A stretch of DNA of 64,000 nt from Gordius sp. MW1 (GCA_964036665.1 OZ038526.1:18600001-18664000), one strand, 5' to 3'. Numbered from the stretch's first letter, positions 1-11,794 are shown. Program-made: numbers and translations. The notes: generated by a model from the sequence alone, not told the origin.

Positions 1-303
1 TTTTTAATTCACATTTGACGAACATGGCCCTAAAAATACCATAACATATTGGTACATTTCGTCCGACCTCTGACCCCTTAACATGCTCATCTAATCGAAT
101 ACATGTAGCCAAATTCATATACGATTTAACCGCCCTTGCATACAAAAATTTAAACATTTTGGCATGCCCAACAACGACTACAACACTAAAACCCTAAGTG
201 CTAAGTGTTTTATAGATCGAATATTTAATACATGTCAAACAAACTAATAAATCCTAAACTAGTCTTTTAAACCCCAACATAAAGTCGCTTAATTCGAAGA
301 ACC

Positions 304-543
304 CTAGCTATCGGGGACGTACTTGCCGTATTTAAGGAGAAGGTAGAGACCTCCCAGTATGGCTGCGGCCAAGCACACGTAGGGAAAGATGAGAGGTTCT
401 TCCTTTGGCCACTTGACGAAGGGGGTCGTATTAGTTAGGTGACGGTAGCCCTTGTTGGAGAAGTAATTGAGGAGGCGATACAAGCGCCACTTCTTCTCGT
501 ACGTGTGCCAATTGTCCGCCAACCTATTCACCTCCTTCACCAT
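304..543 (-). CDS. small single-pass membrane protein, unrecognised
   Basis: The reading frame from ATG at 543 to TAG at 304 gives 79 residues. The N-terminal half is charged, rich in K, E, R and N. It is followed by a GY..L motif, a P-x(2)-EP motif and one C-terminal hydrophobic segment of about 20 residues (YVCLAAAILGGLYLLL), then a short tail. The frame stays open upstream of the ATG to about position 640, so an upstream exon ending near there is possible. It resembles the protein at 4746-5153 on the same strand: both share R-x-Y, GY-x(2)-L, F, P, EP and P at equal spacing before the membrane segment. I do not recognise the family. The arrangement suggests a tail-anchored or single-pass membrane protein with its N-terminus in the cytoplasm, but this is inference. 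Confidence 0.45.
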   Translation of the reverse strand: MVKEVNRLADNWHTYEKKWRLYRLLNYFSNKGYRHLTNTTPFVKWPKEEPLIFPYVCLAAAILGGLYLLLKYGKYVPDS

Positions 544-689
544 CTCTGACTCCACCGGTTGACTCTTGTGGTGCCTGTTGGGCCATGCAAATGCTGGTGT
601 AGTGAAAACCGAGATGGTCGCTTCGAACTTATAATTAATTCACTCTGTCCCCTTAAATGACCTTACCTCATACATAATATATAAACTGA

Positions 690-1012
690 GAGAAAGACAT
701 ATCGCTACCTTAGATTTATAGTGTTCTACCTGCAATATTTACAAAAAGTAAAAGTGATATTAATTTTTATATATTTTATCATAAACTTTTTCAAAAACGT
801 TAAAAAAAATTTTTGGGGTGATTCGCTATAAATTTTAATTTGCTCAACCTGCATATTTCAGTTTTTTCAAGAATTGTTTTGCTCTATTTGCATAAACCAG
901 TGCCAAGCACTCATTTACACGAGAACAAATCTCGTCTGCTTTTAAATTTCAATTGTCCCTACAATTACCTTTTTAACTGTGGTACGTCAAGCATTGATAA
1001 AATAAGAAATAT
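690..1012. repeat. dispersed repeat, copy 1 (second copy at 29212-29760)
   Basis: Interspersed repeat. The blocks TTGCTCTATTTGCA, TCGTCTGCTTTTAAAT and GTGGTACGTCAAGCATT recur in the same order and orientation at 29212-29760. The second copy is interrupted by a palindromic MITE that this copy lacks. There is no coding signal, and the superfamily is not determined. Confidence 0.6.
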
Positions 1013-1349
1013 AATGGATGAGAATAAGAAAAATTAATATAAAATTTATAGCCCGAACTTTAAAAATATAAAAAATTTATATTGATGGTTGCGAACAGAC
1101 AAAATCCATCGAGCACAAAATGTAAATGCTATGATTGATACCAATAATTTTAGGCTTTGTACAGTATCGCCTATGGATAAAGTTAATATTTATTTATTGT
1201 TTTTGCTAAGATCTTTTTACTTAAATCAATAACAGGTAGTGCGTTCTTTAAAAAGTTATGCTTACAATTTAAATGGTTTGTTTCGCAGTACACTAAAAGT
1301 GGCATAACCGTTTATTTTAGCAGCTTTGAGACTATTATTTCAAAATTAA

Positions 1350-2834
1350 AGGGCCATTCCATGACAAATCAAAACGTTTTCGACCGACCATTTCAGATCA
1401 AAATAATTTTTGGTGAGGGTAAGGACTCCTATATCATAATAATTTCTAAAATTTTAGCCATTTTGGGCCAATATTTAAATTATGGAGGTTTAAGGGCCAA
1501 AATCACGTTCGGGAGCGTTTTATGGATTTTACTATTTTTGTCATATTTTTGAAAGTAGTTGCGTTATTCAATCAAATCTTGGTGCAATTTATTCCTAAAA
1601 AATCCTCTATCGAAATAATTTAACCAAAAACATCAAAATTTTGCGGTTAATTTTTTGTGGTCAAATTAGTGAAAAACTTTAAAAACATGTTTACACTGTA
1701 TATATCACCAATTTCACAATGTGCACTCCTTTATGACCCATTATCATATTTCAATTGTAAAAAGTTTGGGATCGGTTACGAGATGGTCAAAAAAATACAT
1801 TTCCCCCAAAAATATTTATAGATGACGGTATAATCAATTATCACAAGAACATATTGTGATGTTTGTTTTTCATCAAATTGCAAATTTATAAAGAATATAT
1901 GGTAAATAAATAATATTGGAATAAAAATATATTGATTCTGCGCAATGGGCAATTATCCGAGTTTGAAAATTAGATCTTGAATTTTAACTTAAATGATATA
2001 AGGGTTAAAATTAATGTGAGGTTGAAAAAAAAATAAATACTAATATGATGGCAAATTTGTTCCTATATTTTTATTTTTGCACTGATAATCCATGCTAAAA
2101 ATAAAAAATTTATGCAGGATGAAAGGTGTTTTAAAAAATTTTGCTTGCTAGTTGTGACCATTTTTTATTTTAATTAAAATTAAAGTTATTTTCAAACTTG
2201 GTTACTTGCCCATCGCCCAGATAAAAGTTCACAATTTAAGCTTATTTTTGTTCTAATATTATTTATTTACCATGTATTTATATAAATTTACAATTTGATA
2301 AAAAAAACAAACACCTTAATAAGTTCTTTTAATAATTGATTATACCGCCATCTATAAATATTTTTGGTGGAAATGTAATTTTTCGAATTGTGGTAGCCGA
2401 TCCCAAACTTTTTATGATTGAAATATGATAATGGGTCATGAAGGAGTGCACATTGTGGAATTGGTGATTTCATATACAGTGTAAACATGTTTTTAAGGTT
2501 TTTCACTAATTTGACCACAAAAAATTAACCGCAAAAGTTTGATGTTTTTGGTAAAATTATTTCGATAGAGGATTTTTTAGGAATAAATTGCACCAAAATT
2601 TGAGTGAATAACGGAATTACTTTCAAAAATATGACAAAAATAGTAAAATCTATAAAACGCTCCCGGACGTGATTTTGGCCCTTTAAACGTCCATAACTTA
2701 AAAAGTATTGGCCCAAATCGGCTAAATTTTCAGAAATAATAAATGAGGCCTACACCCTCGCCAAAAATTATCCAGATCTGAGATGGTCGGTCAAAAATCG
2801 TTTTTTTTTGACGAATCGACATGGAATGGCCCTA
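1350..2834. mobile_element. foldback element with ~570-bp terminal inverted repeats
   Basis: The left arm (1350 to about 1925) is the inverse of the right arm (about 2258 to 2834), with a unique centre of about 330 bp. The termini are GGGCCATTCCATG and CATGGAATGGCCC. Matching internal blocks include GACCGACCATYTCAGATC near both ends, and a block around 1820-1900 that pairs with 2270-2350. The arms have diverged by substitutions and small indels, so the element is not recent. No transposase frame is present, and I saw no clear target-site duplication. Short frames inside the arms are chance. Confidence 0.7.
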
Positions 2835-3797
2835 TATAGGAAACAAAACGGAAAACAAATTCGTGTTCAGCTCAAAAATTTCAATTAACAATTGGCCGTA
2901 ATATATTTTGATTAATGTAATCACCAAAGTGGATGCCAACTCTTACTATATTTCACCAGAATTATTTACATAATTTAAACAAATCCAAATATGCAACTAT
3001 GAGCGAATTTAAAATTTATGTTCCTTAGCTCTAAAACAATTAAACAAAAGTCAAACATACCATTGGGAAAAAACTGACAAATCTTAAACCTGAAAAAAGA
3101 TACCCTATTTATTTTATCGATTGTCTCATTCAATCAATCATCTTAAGATTCCAAATTATTACCTCACAACTTAACGGCAAAAAAGTGCCAATATTATTAA
3201 ATGCCATAGGCATGTGCTTCGAAGAAAATTTTGCTTCGATATAAGGCTATACTGATGGTGTGGAAGATTGTTTGTACAAACAGGTGTTGGTTGGCTGATA
3301 TACCTAGTAGGGCTGTTCCACATTTTAACAACGATTAAAATAAGTCGAGAGTTGGGGTGCGGGGTGTCGTTCAAAGAGGGCGTTTATTATTAGGTATATC
3401 GATTGAGGTGACAATACAAAGCTTGGCAGGGAGATGGAGAGACGCGCTTGCCTTAAAATGCGATTACTCACGATGATATTTGTAATAAGAGCCAAGGGCA
3501 AGGGCGTTACAAAATACTCATTGTAGTAGAGTTAAAAATAGCCAATTTGGGGGGTAAAAATAGCATGCCAAGAAAAATCTCATGTTAGCAAAATTTCAAC
3601 CGTGCTGAGGAAAATTTTTTATCATAATAGGTAATTAAACTGAGCTACAAGGATGTTGTTGATTTTTTAGAATGAAATCTCCTTTTTAAATTAAATGTGT
3701 TTAACAAAATTAAATAAGACGTTGTTTAGAAATATTAATCTAACAAATTGCATTAACAAAATTAATTTATTAACATTTAAAGTAATCTGAATTAACC
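2835..3797. other. intergenic, nothing recognised
   Basis: AT-rich sequence with only short chance reading frames. I found no repeat partner elsewhere in the window. Confidence 0.4.
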
Positions 3798-4365
3798 CGC
3801 GAGAGTATTCATGGAGTTCTATACCCCATGCTTATAAATTAAAATATAAAACGCAATTTAAGTCTAATGAATTTGGTCTTTTCAATAGCTTAATATTTTA
3901 TCAAGAACTAGGTTAGGTAAAAATTTCATAGGTTTTGGCTTAATACTTTTTAAAAAAAAGCTTTTTGGCTCGTGGGGGTTGATTTCACCCCACGAATGGA
4001 AAAAATATATGTATTCTTTGTTTGTTTGATGACATCATTTACAATTTGTGTTTTAATACAATTTGTGTTTTTAATACATTTTGAACATTCTTTTAATATT
4101 AAATCACGTTTATTTTGATATATTTTAAGGTATATGACGTCAAGAGGCAAAATGAGGGGAAGCTCTACTCCCAAAATAAAAATGGGGGTCCAGAAAATTT
4201 TAATAAATTTTGTAATGTTGATTAAATGCATATCAAAATTTATACAGTCAATCTTAAGACCTTTATAAACACATGTTTAAAGTTTGAAAGGTTTTAGAAG
4301 AATACTTTGTAAGTTATAAGAAGTTAAAAAGTGGGGTAAAGTTATACCTCACGAATGCTCTCGCG
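3798..4365. mobile_element. putative MITE with imperfect inverted ends
   Basis: Sequence at 3798-3835 (GCGAGAGTATTCATGG, then TATACCCCATGCTT) is inverted at about 4328-4365 (AAGTGGGGTAAAG, then CACGAATGCTCTCGC). The interior is AT-rich and non-coding. A second, shorter hairpin of CGTGGGG and CCCCACG lies at 3972-3997. The superfamily is unknown. Confidence 0.45.
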
Positions 4366-4745
4366 TTCGCGATTTTCAGGAATACTCTCAAGGGTTAACA
4401 ATGTGTAATAAAATTTAAGCATATATTACAGTATATCTCATTTGGAGTTAACAAGGGGGAAGCAGAAGGTAGCTCTGCTTCCTTGAATAAAAAAGTTCTT
4501 ATAATTTTGACCAACATAAAAATAATAAGTTATCATTTTGCCTCATTTTAATTTTATATTTAAACTTCCTATTTCATGATTTACATCCGAGCCATGTGTA
4601 TGACAATTAAAGCTTATAATGGAACGCATAGAAATAAACTTTAATTTTTAGGTCTGCTATAATTAAGGTAAGTGTTTAATATGGTACTAGTAGTTATTGA
4701 TATAAATCTAAAACAATTTTCTGTTATATACATACTAAATTTAAT

Positions 4746-5153
4746 TTACCTCCAAAACAAAAGCAAGGGTAGTGGTAAGGCTAGGCTTAATAGAGTAATT
4801 AAAAGAGGAATATACACAGGCTCCTTATCTGGCAGATTAAGAAACTTAGCTCTTTGTCTGAGAACTTTGTAGCCATGACCAGTGTAATGGTCTACAACTT
4901 GATAAACTCTATTATTCCTTATGTATGGTTCCCACACTGCACTATCAGGGATCCTCCTTCTTTTCTTAATAACTGTGGCTTCCCCTGATGCAGGGTGGCT
5001 AACTTCTTTAACAGTGGTAGTTTCAGGATAAGCAGTTCTATGATAAGCATTCACTCCAGTAACATCCCTTACACCTTCATCTCTATTAATTCGCGTCGTT
5101 CTAGGACTGGAGTGAGGAGGGCTTCGATATGTAGTACTATCTTGTTCAGACAT
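4746..5153 (-). CDS. small single-pass membrane protein, paralog-like to 304-543
   Basis: A 135-residue frame runs from ATG at 5153 to TAA at 4746. The first 65 residues are polar and rich in S, T, P and R. A KKRRR basic cluster follows, then a region with R-x-Y, HGY-x-VL, FL-x-LP and KEP. It ends with one strongly hydrophobic segment (about residues 113-134, VYIPLLITLLSLALPLPLLLFW) next to the C-terminus. That layout suggests a tail-anchored membrane protein whose soluble part faces the cytoplasm or nucleoplasm. The last 55 residues align without gaps to the end of the protein at 304-543, with conserved R, Y, GY, L, F, P, EP and P. I do not recognise the family, and function is unknown. An opposite-strand frame at 4672-4872 is a shadow. 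Confidence 0.6.
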   Translation of the reverse strand: MSEQDSTTYRSPPHSSPRTTRINRDEGVRDVTGVNAYHRTAYPETTTVKEVSHPASGEATVIKKRRRIPDSAVWEPYIRNNRVYQVVDHYTGHGYKVLRQRAKFLNLPDKEPVYIPLLITLLSLALPLPLLLFWR

Positions 5154-6110
5154 TTGTCAGTTTTAATTACGAGAAAGAATGATAAATAAAAATTTGCAAG
5201 TAATGATGACTTTTATATACGAATTGGTGTCAACGAACAAATAGTTAAATAACAAATATGATCATGAAATGCATGAAGATACATATTAAATCAATAATAA
5301 ATAAGCATAGACTATTATTAGTCTATGTAAATAAGTTTATTGTAAAACTAAATTATATAATTTGAAGTTATGGTATAATTTATGCACATTTTATAAAGTT
5401 GATGTAATAATATAATTAATAAAGTAGATTATAATGACAAATTTTTAATGATATAGATGAAGTATGTTAACCAATTAAGTTACAGATTTATGTACGATTC
5501 TGTAGGTATTTAAGCCTACCTTATTCTAACTAAAGTAACTTTATTAATATCAAACCACAAGATATAATATAATAATCTATGGCACGCATTAGTTTATATA
5601 TCATACTATCGAGGTTAATATGCATAACTCGTACGTTAGTTGGGGGTTATTCAAATTATAATGATTGTGAATAGAATACGGCGGAGTATGAATAGTGTGT
5701 ATTCAAATCGAGTAAGAAGGGTGTTCCAAGGTAACCATAATTTCCCTACAATTCTAAAAAGTAATATAATAGATAATATAATAAAAATTCAGATTATATT
5801 ATATTTATTGTATTATATTTAATTATATTATATTATATAATCGCCTACGTACCAGATTCTCAAAAGACGAGTTTAAAGATAAAGTAGGTTGTAATGGCAA
5901 ATCTTACACAACTTCATTAATAATCCGTCAAAAATTTTGCTGAGAAAACAGTGAAATTAATTTTTTTGGTTAAATCTATCTTTAAACTTATATCACCGAA
6001 GGACCAACAAAAAATCAAAACTTATGTAAGTGGCTGAATCTAGTAGTTAAAAGACGTGTCGTCCAAATAAAGATCTTCTCTTTTTAACTTATATTAGAAC
6101 CATTTATTAA
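5154..6110. other. AT-rich intergenic stretch
   Basis: No coding, RNA or recognised repeat signal. It includes a (TATAT)-rich run near 5760-5840. It may hold the promoter of the membrane protein gene ending at 5153, but I see no distinct element. Confidence 0.35.
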
Positions 6111-6165
6111 TTCCTCAGTCACTCCAAACTTGTACTTTATCCTCTACCAACCTCACATCTAGAAT
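6111..6165 (+). pseudogene. truncated exon cassette (first copy of array)
   Basis: This is the 3' two-thirds of the duplicated mini-exon described at 6910-7257, starting at CCTCAGTCACTCC. It ends AGAAT followed by GTAAGTTT, and two bases before the donor are missing compared with the consensus. The 5' part and acceptor are gone. Confidence 0.5.
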
Positions 6166-6909
6166 GTAAGTTTAAATTTGAACATTTTTTATAGAAGTTA
6201 TAAATCCCCAAGAAATCAATTAACAACTGACGAGATTTATTTAACCAGGCACGAAATAATTTAAATTGTTTTAGAAGGTTATTATAAATTTATTTTGATT
6301 TTAGAACTATAATTCCTTTCTCGGTGTTTCAAGGTCTTCCCCCAAAAAGGGAGGACTTAACTTTTATTCAATTACGCGAAACACAATTAAGAAAGAAGAA
6401 TGAATGAATAATGAATGAATTATGTGTATGAATGCCAATGTCGAACGATCGGGTAAATATAATATTAATTATCGCTCAATCATTATTCTTGGCACATTTC
6501 CAAAGTAAAATTTTTCTAGCTAAAGTTGTTACTCAGCACATTTCCAGCAATTTAAACTAGAAATTGAGTAAGAGGGTAATAAAAAAAGGAATAGGGAAGG
6601 GGGAATAGAAACATGATTTAACATAAACAGGCGTATAGTAACATCATAAACAGGAGTAGAGTGTAAACAAACGTACAGTAACGTAATAAACAAGGGTAAT
6701 CTGTCGTGACTCATTAGTCATCCGATAAATAATAATAATCGTAGCATATAAGTATACGAAGAAATAAACAAACAAAATCAAATAAGCTAATAATCAATCG
6801 TGTGCTACGCGTAAAGTAATAAAAATAAGTAATAATAATTCAGGGAGGGGGAAACACCACAAGAAGTATTTTTATCTTTATATATTAATATTTTATATAA
6901 TATTTATAG

Positions 6910-7257
6910 ATGGCGCCTCTGCCTTAACTACTGCTTCTCAGTCACTCCAAACTTGTACTTTACCCTTTAACATCCTCACCTCTAGAATTTACAAGTTTGT
7001 ATTTAAACATTTATATAAAAGTAACATTTTTATCTTTATATATTTATATTATATTTGTAGATGGTGCCTCTGCCTCAACTACTGCTCCTCAGTCACTCCA
7101 AACTTGTACGTTGCCCTCTACCATCCTCACCTCTAGAATTTGTAAGTTTATATTTGAACATTTTTTATAATATTTGTAGATGGTGCCTCTGCCTCAACTA
7201 CTCCTCAGTCAGTCCAAACTTGTATTTTATCCTCTAAAATCCTCACCTCTGGAATTT
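6910..7257 (+). repeat. tandem mini-exon cassettes, proximal group (3 copies)
   Basis: Three cassettes lie at 6910-6990 (81 nt), 7061-7141 (81 nt) and 7180-7257 (78 nt). Each is preceded by an AT-rich tract ending TTRTAG (R = A or G). Copies two and three are followed by GTAAGTTT; the first has ACAAGTTT, a lost donor. All lengths are multiples of three. Read from the second base after AG, they encode a Ser/Thr-rich peptide starting GASASTT and containing APQS and QTC, and every copy is phase 1 in and phase 1 out. Such symmetric exons can be duplicated or skipped without changing frame. The third copy differs by an in-frame 3-bp loss. This fits duplicated exons of a mucin-like or extracellular spacer protein, but I found no anchoring gene, so a satellite carrying splice-like borders cannot be excluded. 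Confidence 0.55.
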
Positions 7258-7327
7258 GTAAGTTTTTATTTGAACATTTTTATAAAAGTAACATTTTTAT
7301 CTGTATATATTTACATTTTATATTATA

Positions 7328-9504
7328 CTATGAACCCGGCAAACGTTGTTTTGCCATTTACCCGGGTGTATTAGCAGAATATATATCATCTTATAGATAA
7401 ATTTCAATAGATTAAGAATATATCAAATATATTTGGTAAGTGTTTATTATGCAAAGATTTTTATAAAAATAGTTAAAGAGGGTCCAAGGCCCAGGCCCAC
7501 CCAAGAGAGAAAACATGGCCCCATGCCCCCCCCCCAATGGAAAAATCTTTGGCCCCCTGGACCTTCAAGCAATTTTTTTTAATTTTTTGTAATTAAGAAA
7601 CAATATTATAATTATAATATTTGTTTCCGAATAAAACTTTTAATTCTGAACTTAATAATGTCCGAAGAACTGAGATAACATTTATTGGCACTTTGTTAAA
7701 AGTATTTTAATTTTTCTCCTTATTTAACGCGCAAAAAATGATAAATGAGATTTTTTAATTTATTTAGCCACGCAGGAGAGGACACGACCGTCCTATTATA
7801 ATAATAATTGACGTGAAAAATAAACCCTAATTTTAAATATTTTTTAAAGGGCATGGGCAAAGGGGGCCTCAATTATAAAGGTTTTAAAAGAGTGTTGCAA
7901 AATAGTGGATCAGTTATAAATTTTCATGCTCGTTAATCAAATAAAAATATCGCGCCTGCCTTTATGATAAAATATAAACAAAAGGCGGATACGGATACGC
8001 ATATAATTTATTTAACGAAAAATAACAAATAATTGATATTTTTAAGATAAGGTGTGGCGTTGTGCAAAATTCTGCACCTTTGCCCCCTCCCCAAGCAAAT
8101 TTTTTAAGCCAAAATTACCTATAATCAAAAATTAATCAATAAATTTTGGATACATTTTTTTAAAGCTATCGCTAGAGACTACAAAATGGTATTTTTTGAA
8201 ATCATAGTCTGGCCCAAGCCCTCCCCCCCCCCCCAAGGGAAAAATCTTTGGCCCCCTGGCCCTTCAAGCAATTTTTTTTAATTTTTTGTATTCAAGAAAC
8301 AATATTATAATTATAATATTTGTTTCCGAATAAAACTTTTAATTCTGAACTTAATAATGTCCGAAGAACTGAGATAACATTTATTGGCACTTTGTTAAAA
8401 GTATTTTAATTTTTCTCCTTATTTAACGCGCAAAAAATGATAAAATGAGATTTTTTAATTTATTTAGCCACGCAGGAGAGGACACGACCGTCCTATTATA
8501 ATAATAATTGACGTGAAAAATAAACCTTAATTTTAAATATTTTTTAAAGGGCATGGGCAAAGGGGGCCTCAATTATAAAGGTTTTAAAAGAGTGTTGCAA
8601 AATAGTGGATCAGTTATAAATTTTCATGCTCGTTAATCAAATAAAAATATCGCGCCTGCCTTTATGATAAAATATAAACAAAAGGCGGATACGGATACGC
8701 ATATAATTTATTTAACGAAAAATAACAAATAATTGATATTTTTAAGATAAGGTCTGGCGTTGTGCAAAATTCTGCACCTTTGCCCCCTCCCCAAGCAAAT
8801 TTTTTAAGCCAAAATTACCTATAATCAAAAATTAATCAATAAATTTTGGATACATTTTTTTAAAGCTATCGCTAGAGACTACAAAATGGTATTTTTTGAA
8901 ATCATAGTCTGGCCCAAGCCCTCCCCTCCCCCCCCCCCAAGGGAAAAATCTTTGGCCCCCTGGCCCTTCAAGCAATTTTTTTAAATTTTTTGTATTCAAG
9001 AAACAATATTATAATTATAATATTTGTTTCCGAATAAAACTTTTAATTCTGAACTTAATAATGTCCGAAGAACTGAGATAACATTTATTGGCACTTTGTT
9101 AAAAGTATTTTAATTTATTTAGCCACGCTAGAGGGGACACGACCGTCCTATAATAAAAATAAGTGACGTGAAAAATAAGCAAAAAAATGACTTTGATACT
9201 CAATGTTTCAAATCGTAAAAACAGCACATGCCTAAATTTATCACACTACAAACGATAGATACGCCGTACATCATGAGGTTGCGTTTAATTGACATTTTAT
9301 TAAACGTCAAAACGTGTAAAACAAAATATCTCGAAAACTACTGGACCGATTTGGCTCGAACAAATCTTAAAACATGCTCCGGAGTGTCAGGACAAAACTG
9401 TAAAATTTTGAGCCAAATCGGTCTGGTAGTTTTCCAAAATTGGTGGCGGCATACACACAAACATACACCCTAACACACATACAGTTTCATTTTTATATAT
9501 AAGA
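7328..9504 (-). mobile_element. non-autonomous Helitron (C) inserted in exon array
   Basis: Reading the minus strand, the element starts TCTTATATATAAAAATG at 9504, continues with ACTACCAGACCGATTTGGCT, and ends near 7328 with the hairpin GGCAAA...TTTGCC followed by a decayed CTAG. The flanks are A at 7327 and T at 9505. Removing the element restores the array intron ending ATATTTGTAG, so insertion was at A^T, as in Helitrons. The internal sequence is shared with the Helitron at 44019-45488. There is no Rep/helicase coding, so movement must have depended on an autonomous partner. Confidence 0.8.
7530..9180. repeat. ~703-bp tandem repeat inside Helitron, 2.3 copies
   Basis: The block beginning AAAATCTTTGGCCCCCTGG occurs at about 7541, 8241 and 8944, a period near 703 bp. 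The first two copies are almost identical; the third is truncated at about 9180. Each junction is a long C run (7527-7535, 8221-8234, 8925-8938). A two-copy version of the same duplication is in the Helitron at 44019-45488. Confidence 0.8.
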
Positions 9505-9511
9505 TTTGTAG

Positions 9512-9807
9512 ATGGTGCCTCTGCCTCAACTACTGCTACTCAGTCACTCCAAACTTGTATGTTGCCCTCTACACCTCACCTCTAGAAGTTGTTAGTTTAT
9601 ATTTGAACATTTTATATAATATTTACAGATGGAGCCTTTGCCTCAACTACTGCTCCTCAGTCAGTCCAAACATGTATTTTACCCTCTACAATCCTCACCT
9701 CTAGAATTTGTAAGTTTGTAATTGAACCTTTTTATAAAAGTAACATTTTTATCTTTATATATTTACATTTTATATTATATTTGTAGATGGTGCCTCGGCC
9801 TCAACTA
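9512..9807 (+). repeat. tandem mini-exon cassettes, distal group
   Basis: Cassettes lie at 9512-9590 (79 nt, frame broken by a 2-bp loss, donor GTTAGT), 9629-9709 (81 nt, intact, acceptor TTTACAG, donor GTAAGT) and 9787-9807 (truncated after TCAACTA). They continue the array at 6910-7257 across the inserted Helitron. The intact copy again opens phase 1 with GAFASTTAPQS. Having both intact and broken copies suggests partial decay. Confidence 0.5.
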
Positions 9808-10170
9808 GTTAATTAGCAATGAATGAATCATGGGTTGAGATAAAATGACACTAATTAATAAAATAATTATTCAACTTTATATAAATTTTATTTATATGTT
9901 ATATGGCAAATTATGAGCTTGAAGGTACATATAAATGGATACATTGGCAAGATATTCTAAATAGTTAATCTCCCTATTAAGGTGAGAGGGAATGAATTCC
10001 ATAGTATCTAAATAAAATAACATTTGATAAATTAAAATTGATTTCTGCATCCTGGATTGTGCCTTATTTTAAATATATTACTTTATTTATAGTTAATAGT
10101 ATTTAATGGCTTTTAATCATTCACAGTTTTAGCCAAAGCTTCAATGCAAATATTTTAGATATAAATTTAC

Positions 10171-10245
10171 TTTGAGAGGTGAAGATGGTAGAGGGCAATG
10201 TAAAAGTTAGTGACTGAGGAGCATTAGTTGAGGCAGGGGCACCAT
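10171..10245 (-). repeat. mini-exon cassette, opposite strand
   Basis: This 75-nt copy of the cassette has its acceptor TTATAG just beyond 10245 and donor GTAAAT below 10171. It is phase 1 in and out, encoding GAPASTNAPQS and so on. It differs from the plus-strand copies by in-frame losses only, which argues for selection on frame. Confidence 0.5.
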
Positions 10246-10320
10246 CTATAATTATTATAAAAATGTAAATATATAAAATAAAATGTTACTTTTATAAAAA
10301 ATGTTTAAGTACAAACTTAC

Positions 10321-10398
10321 AAATTCTAGAGCTGAGGATGGTAGAGGGCAACGTACAAGTTAGTGACTGAGGAGCAGTAGTTGAGGCAGAGGCACCAT
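10321..10398 (-). repeat. mini-exon cassette, opposite strand
   Basis: A 78-nt copy with acceptor TTTATAG, donor GTAAGTTT, symmetric phase 1, encoding GASASTTAPQS and so on. It pairs with the copy at 10171-10245. The 75-nt spacer between them is AT-rich, like the other introns of the array. Confidence 0.5.
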
Positions 10399-11167
10399 CT
10401 ATAAATATTATATAAAAGTAAATATATAGATATAAATGTTACTTTTATGCGTAATTGTAAACATGTTATTCCTAAATGTGCCTCTTCCCCCAATAAACAT
10501 CATTTTTATACACAGGTTTATTTTTTATAAACTAGAGTTTAAGTTTGAAATATCTTACTTGATAAATTTAAAATAACCGGTAAAGCACAGCGCGTCCTGA
10601 TTGGTCGAGAATAAATAATCAAAATATTTATGTTTTCATGATATTTTGTTATTTGACCATTTGTTGTTTGACTTGATACCAAGTGAATGGCCCTAATGGA
10701 ATTTATATAGAAATATAGATAGGATGCTGAGAAGGAGTGACGACCATGACAAACCTCTTTAACAACATATTTTTAGAAGAGCAAATCCCTAATCATGGAG
10801 GGCAAGTACGATTATACCCATATTCAGGATCGTGGCTATTAAATAGATAACAGTTTAACTTGCCATTCTTTGAAACTTGTGGAAAGTATCTTAATAAAAA
10901 GGCTGAAAAACGAGGTGATTATTGGCTAATCAAGATTTGTGGTCGGCTAATCCAACCGGAATCTTCACACTAAGACAAAGGATAGATAAATATAGTTAAA
11001 ATAGAAGAAACCTACATTTGGTCTTTATCGACCTTGAAAAAGTGCGATTTAAAATGGCGATGCTTGAGAAAACAAAACATCCCTGATGCATATGTACGAC
11101 AAAAATTATATATGAAGCCACAAATTCGTGTGTTAACAGTTAAGTACCATCATATTTACGAAACAAG
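10399..11167. other. intergenic, nothing recognised
   Basis: AT-rich, no repeat partner noticed. A frame starting at 11034 runs into the adjacent MITE and is chance. Confidence 0.35.
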
Positions 11168-11175
11168 GCCCTCAC

Positions 11176-11794
11176 TAGAGTCCTGCATGGGCCGGTTTTA
11201 TCCGGCCCCAACCCAACCCATGTTCAGGTCGACCCAGCCCATGCTCTCAAACTTTTTTCTTAACCCAACCCAGCCCATGCCTAAATATTTTTTCTTACTA
11301 AATTTAATTCACACTTTACAATGTGTAAATATATTTATTTTCATATTAGATATATATTAAAATACAATAAAATGATATAAATTAATCATCTGTGTCAATT
11401 CCATCTTTTAATAATTCAATTTCCATTGGTTCACCTTTAAAATAATTAAAAGTATATAGCTTATAAAATTTTTAAATACCCCCATGTTTTAGATTAAGAT
11501 AGATGTATAGTATGGATTCTAGATTTTCCGGGCTCAACCGTGACCTCCTTGATGTTAATTAAAATTTAAAATTGCAAAACTTAATTAGAATTTGAATTAA
11601 TATATTAATTTTAAAAATAAATTTTTGTTATTCAACAATTCTCAGCCCAGCCCATCAAATTTATTTAGGCCCAACCCAGCCCATTAGAATATATTATTTA
11701 TTTAACCCAGCCCAGCCCATTAAAATATTTATTTTCCTCTACCCAGCCCAACCCATCATGGGTTGATGGGTTTACTGGCCCATGCAGGACTCTA
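11176..11794. mobile_element. hAT-type MITE, GGGC-rich, with 8-bp TSD
   Basis: The termini are TAGAGTCCTGCATGGGCC and GGCCCATGCAGGACTCTA. The target duplication GCCCTCAC is perfect at 11168-11175 and 11795-11802. Subterminal runs of CCCAACCCAGCCCATG alternate with AT-rich sequence. Eight-bp duplications and TAGAG ends are hallmarks of the hAT superfamily. It is the same family as 56705-57474 in opposite orientation. There is no transposase. Confidence 0.85.

Noticed and set aside
4672-4872. 66-residue plus-strand frame
   Set aside because: Antisense to the better-supported membrane protein at 4746-5153.
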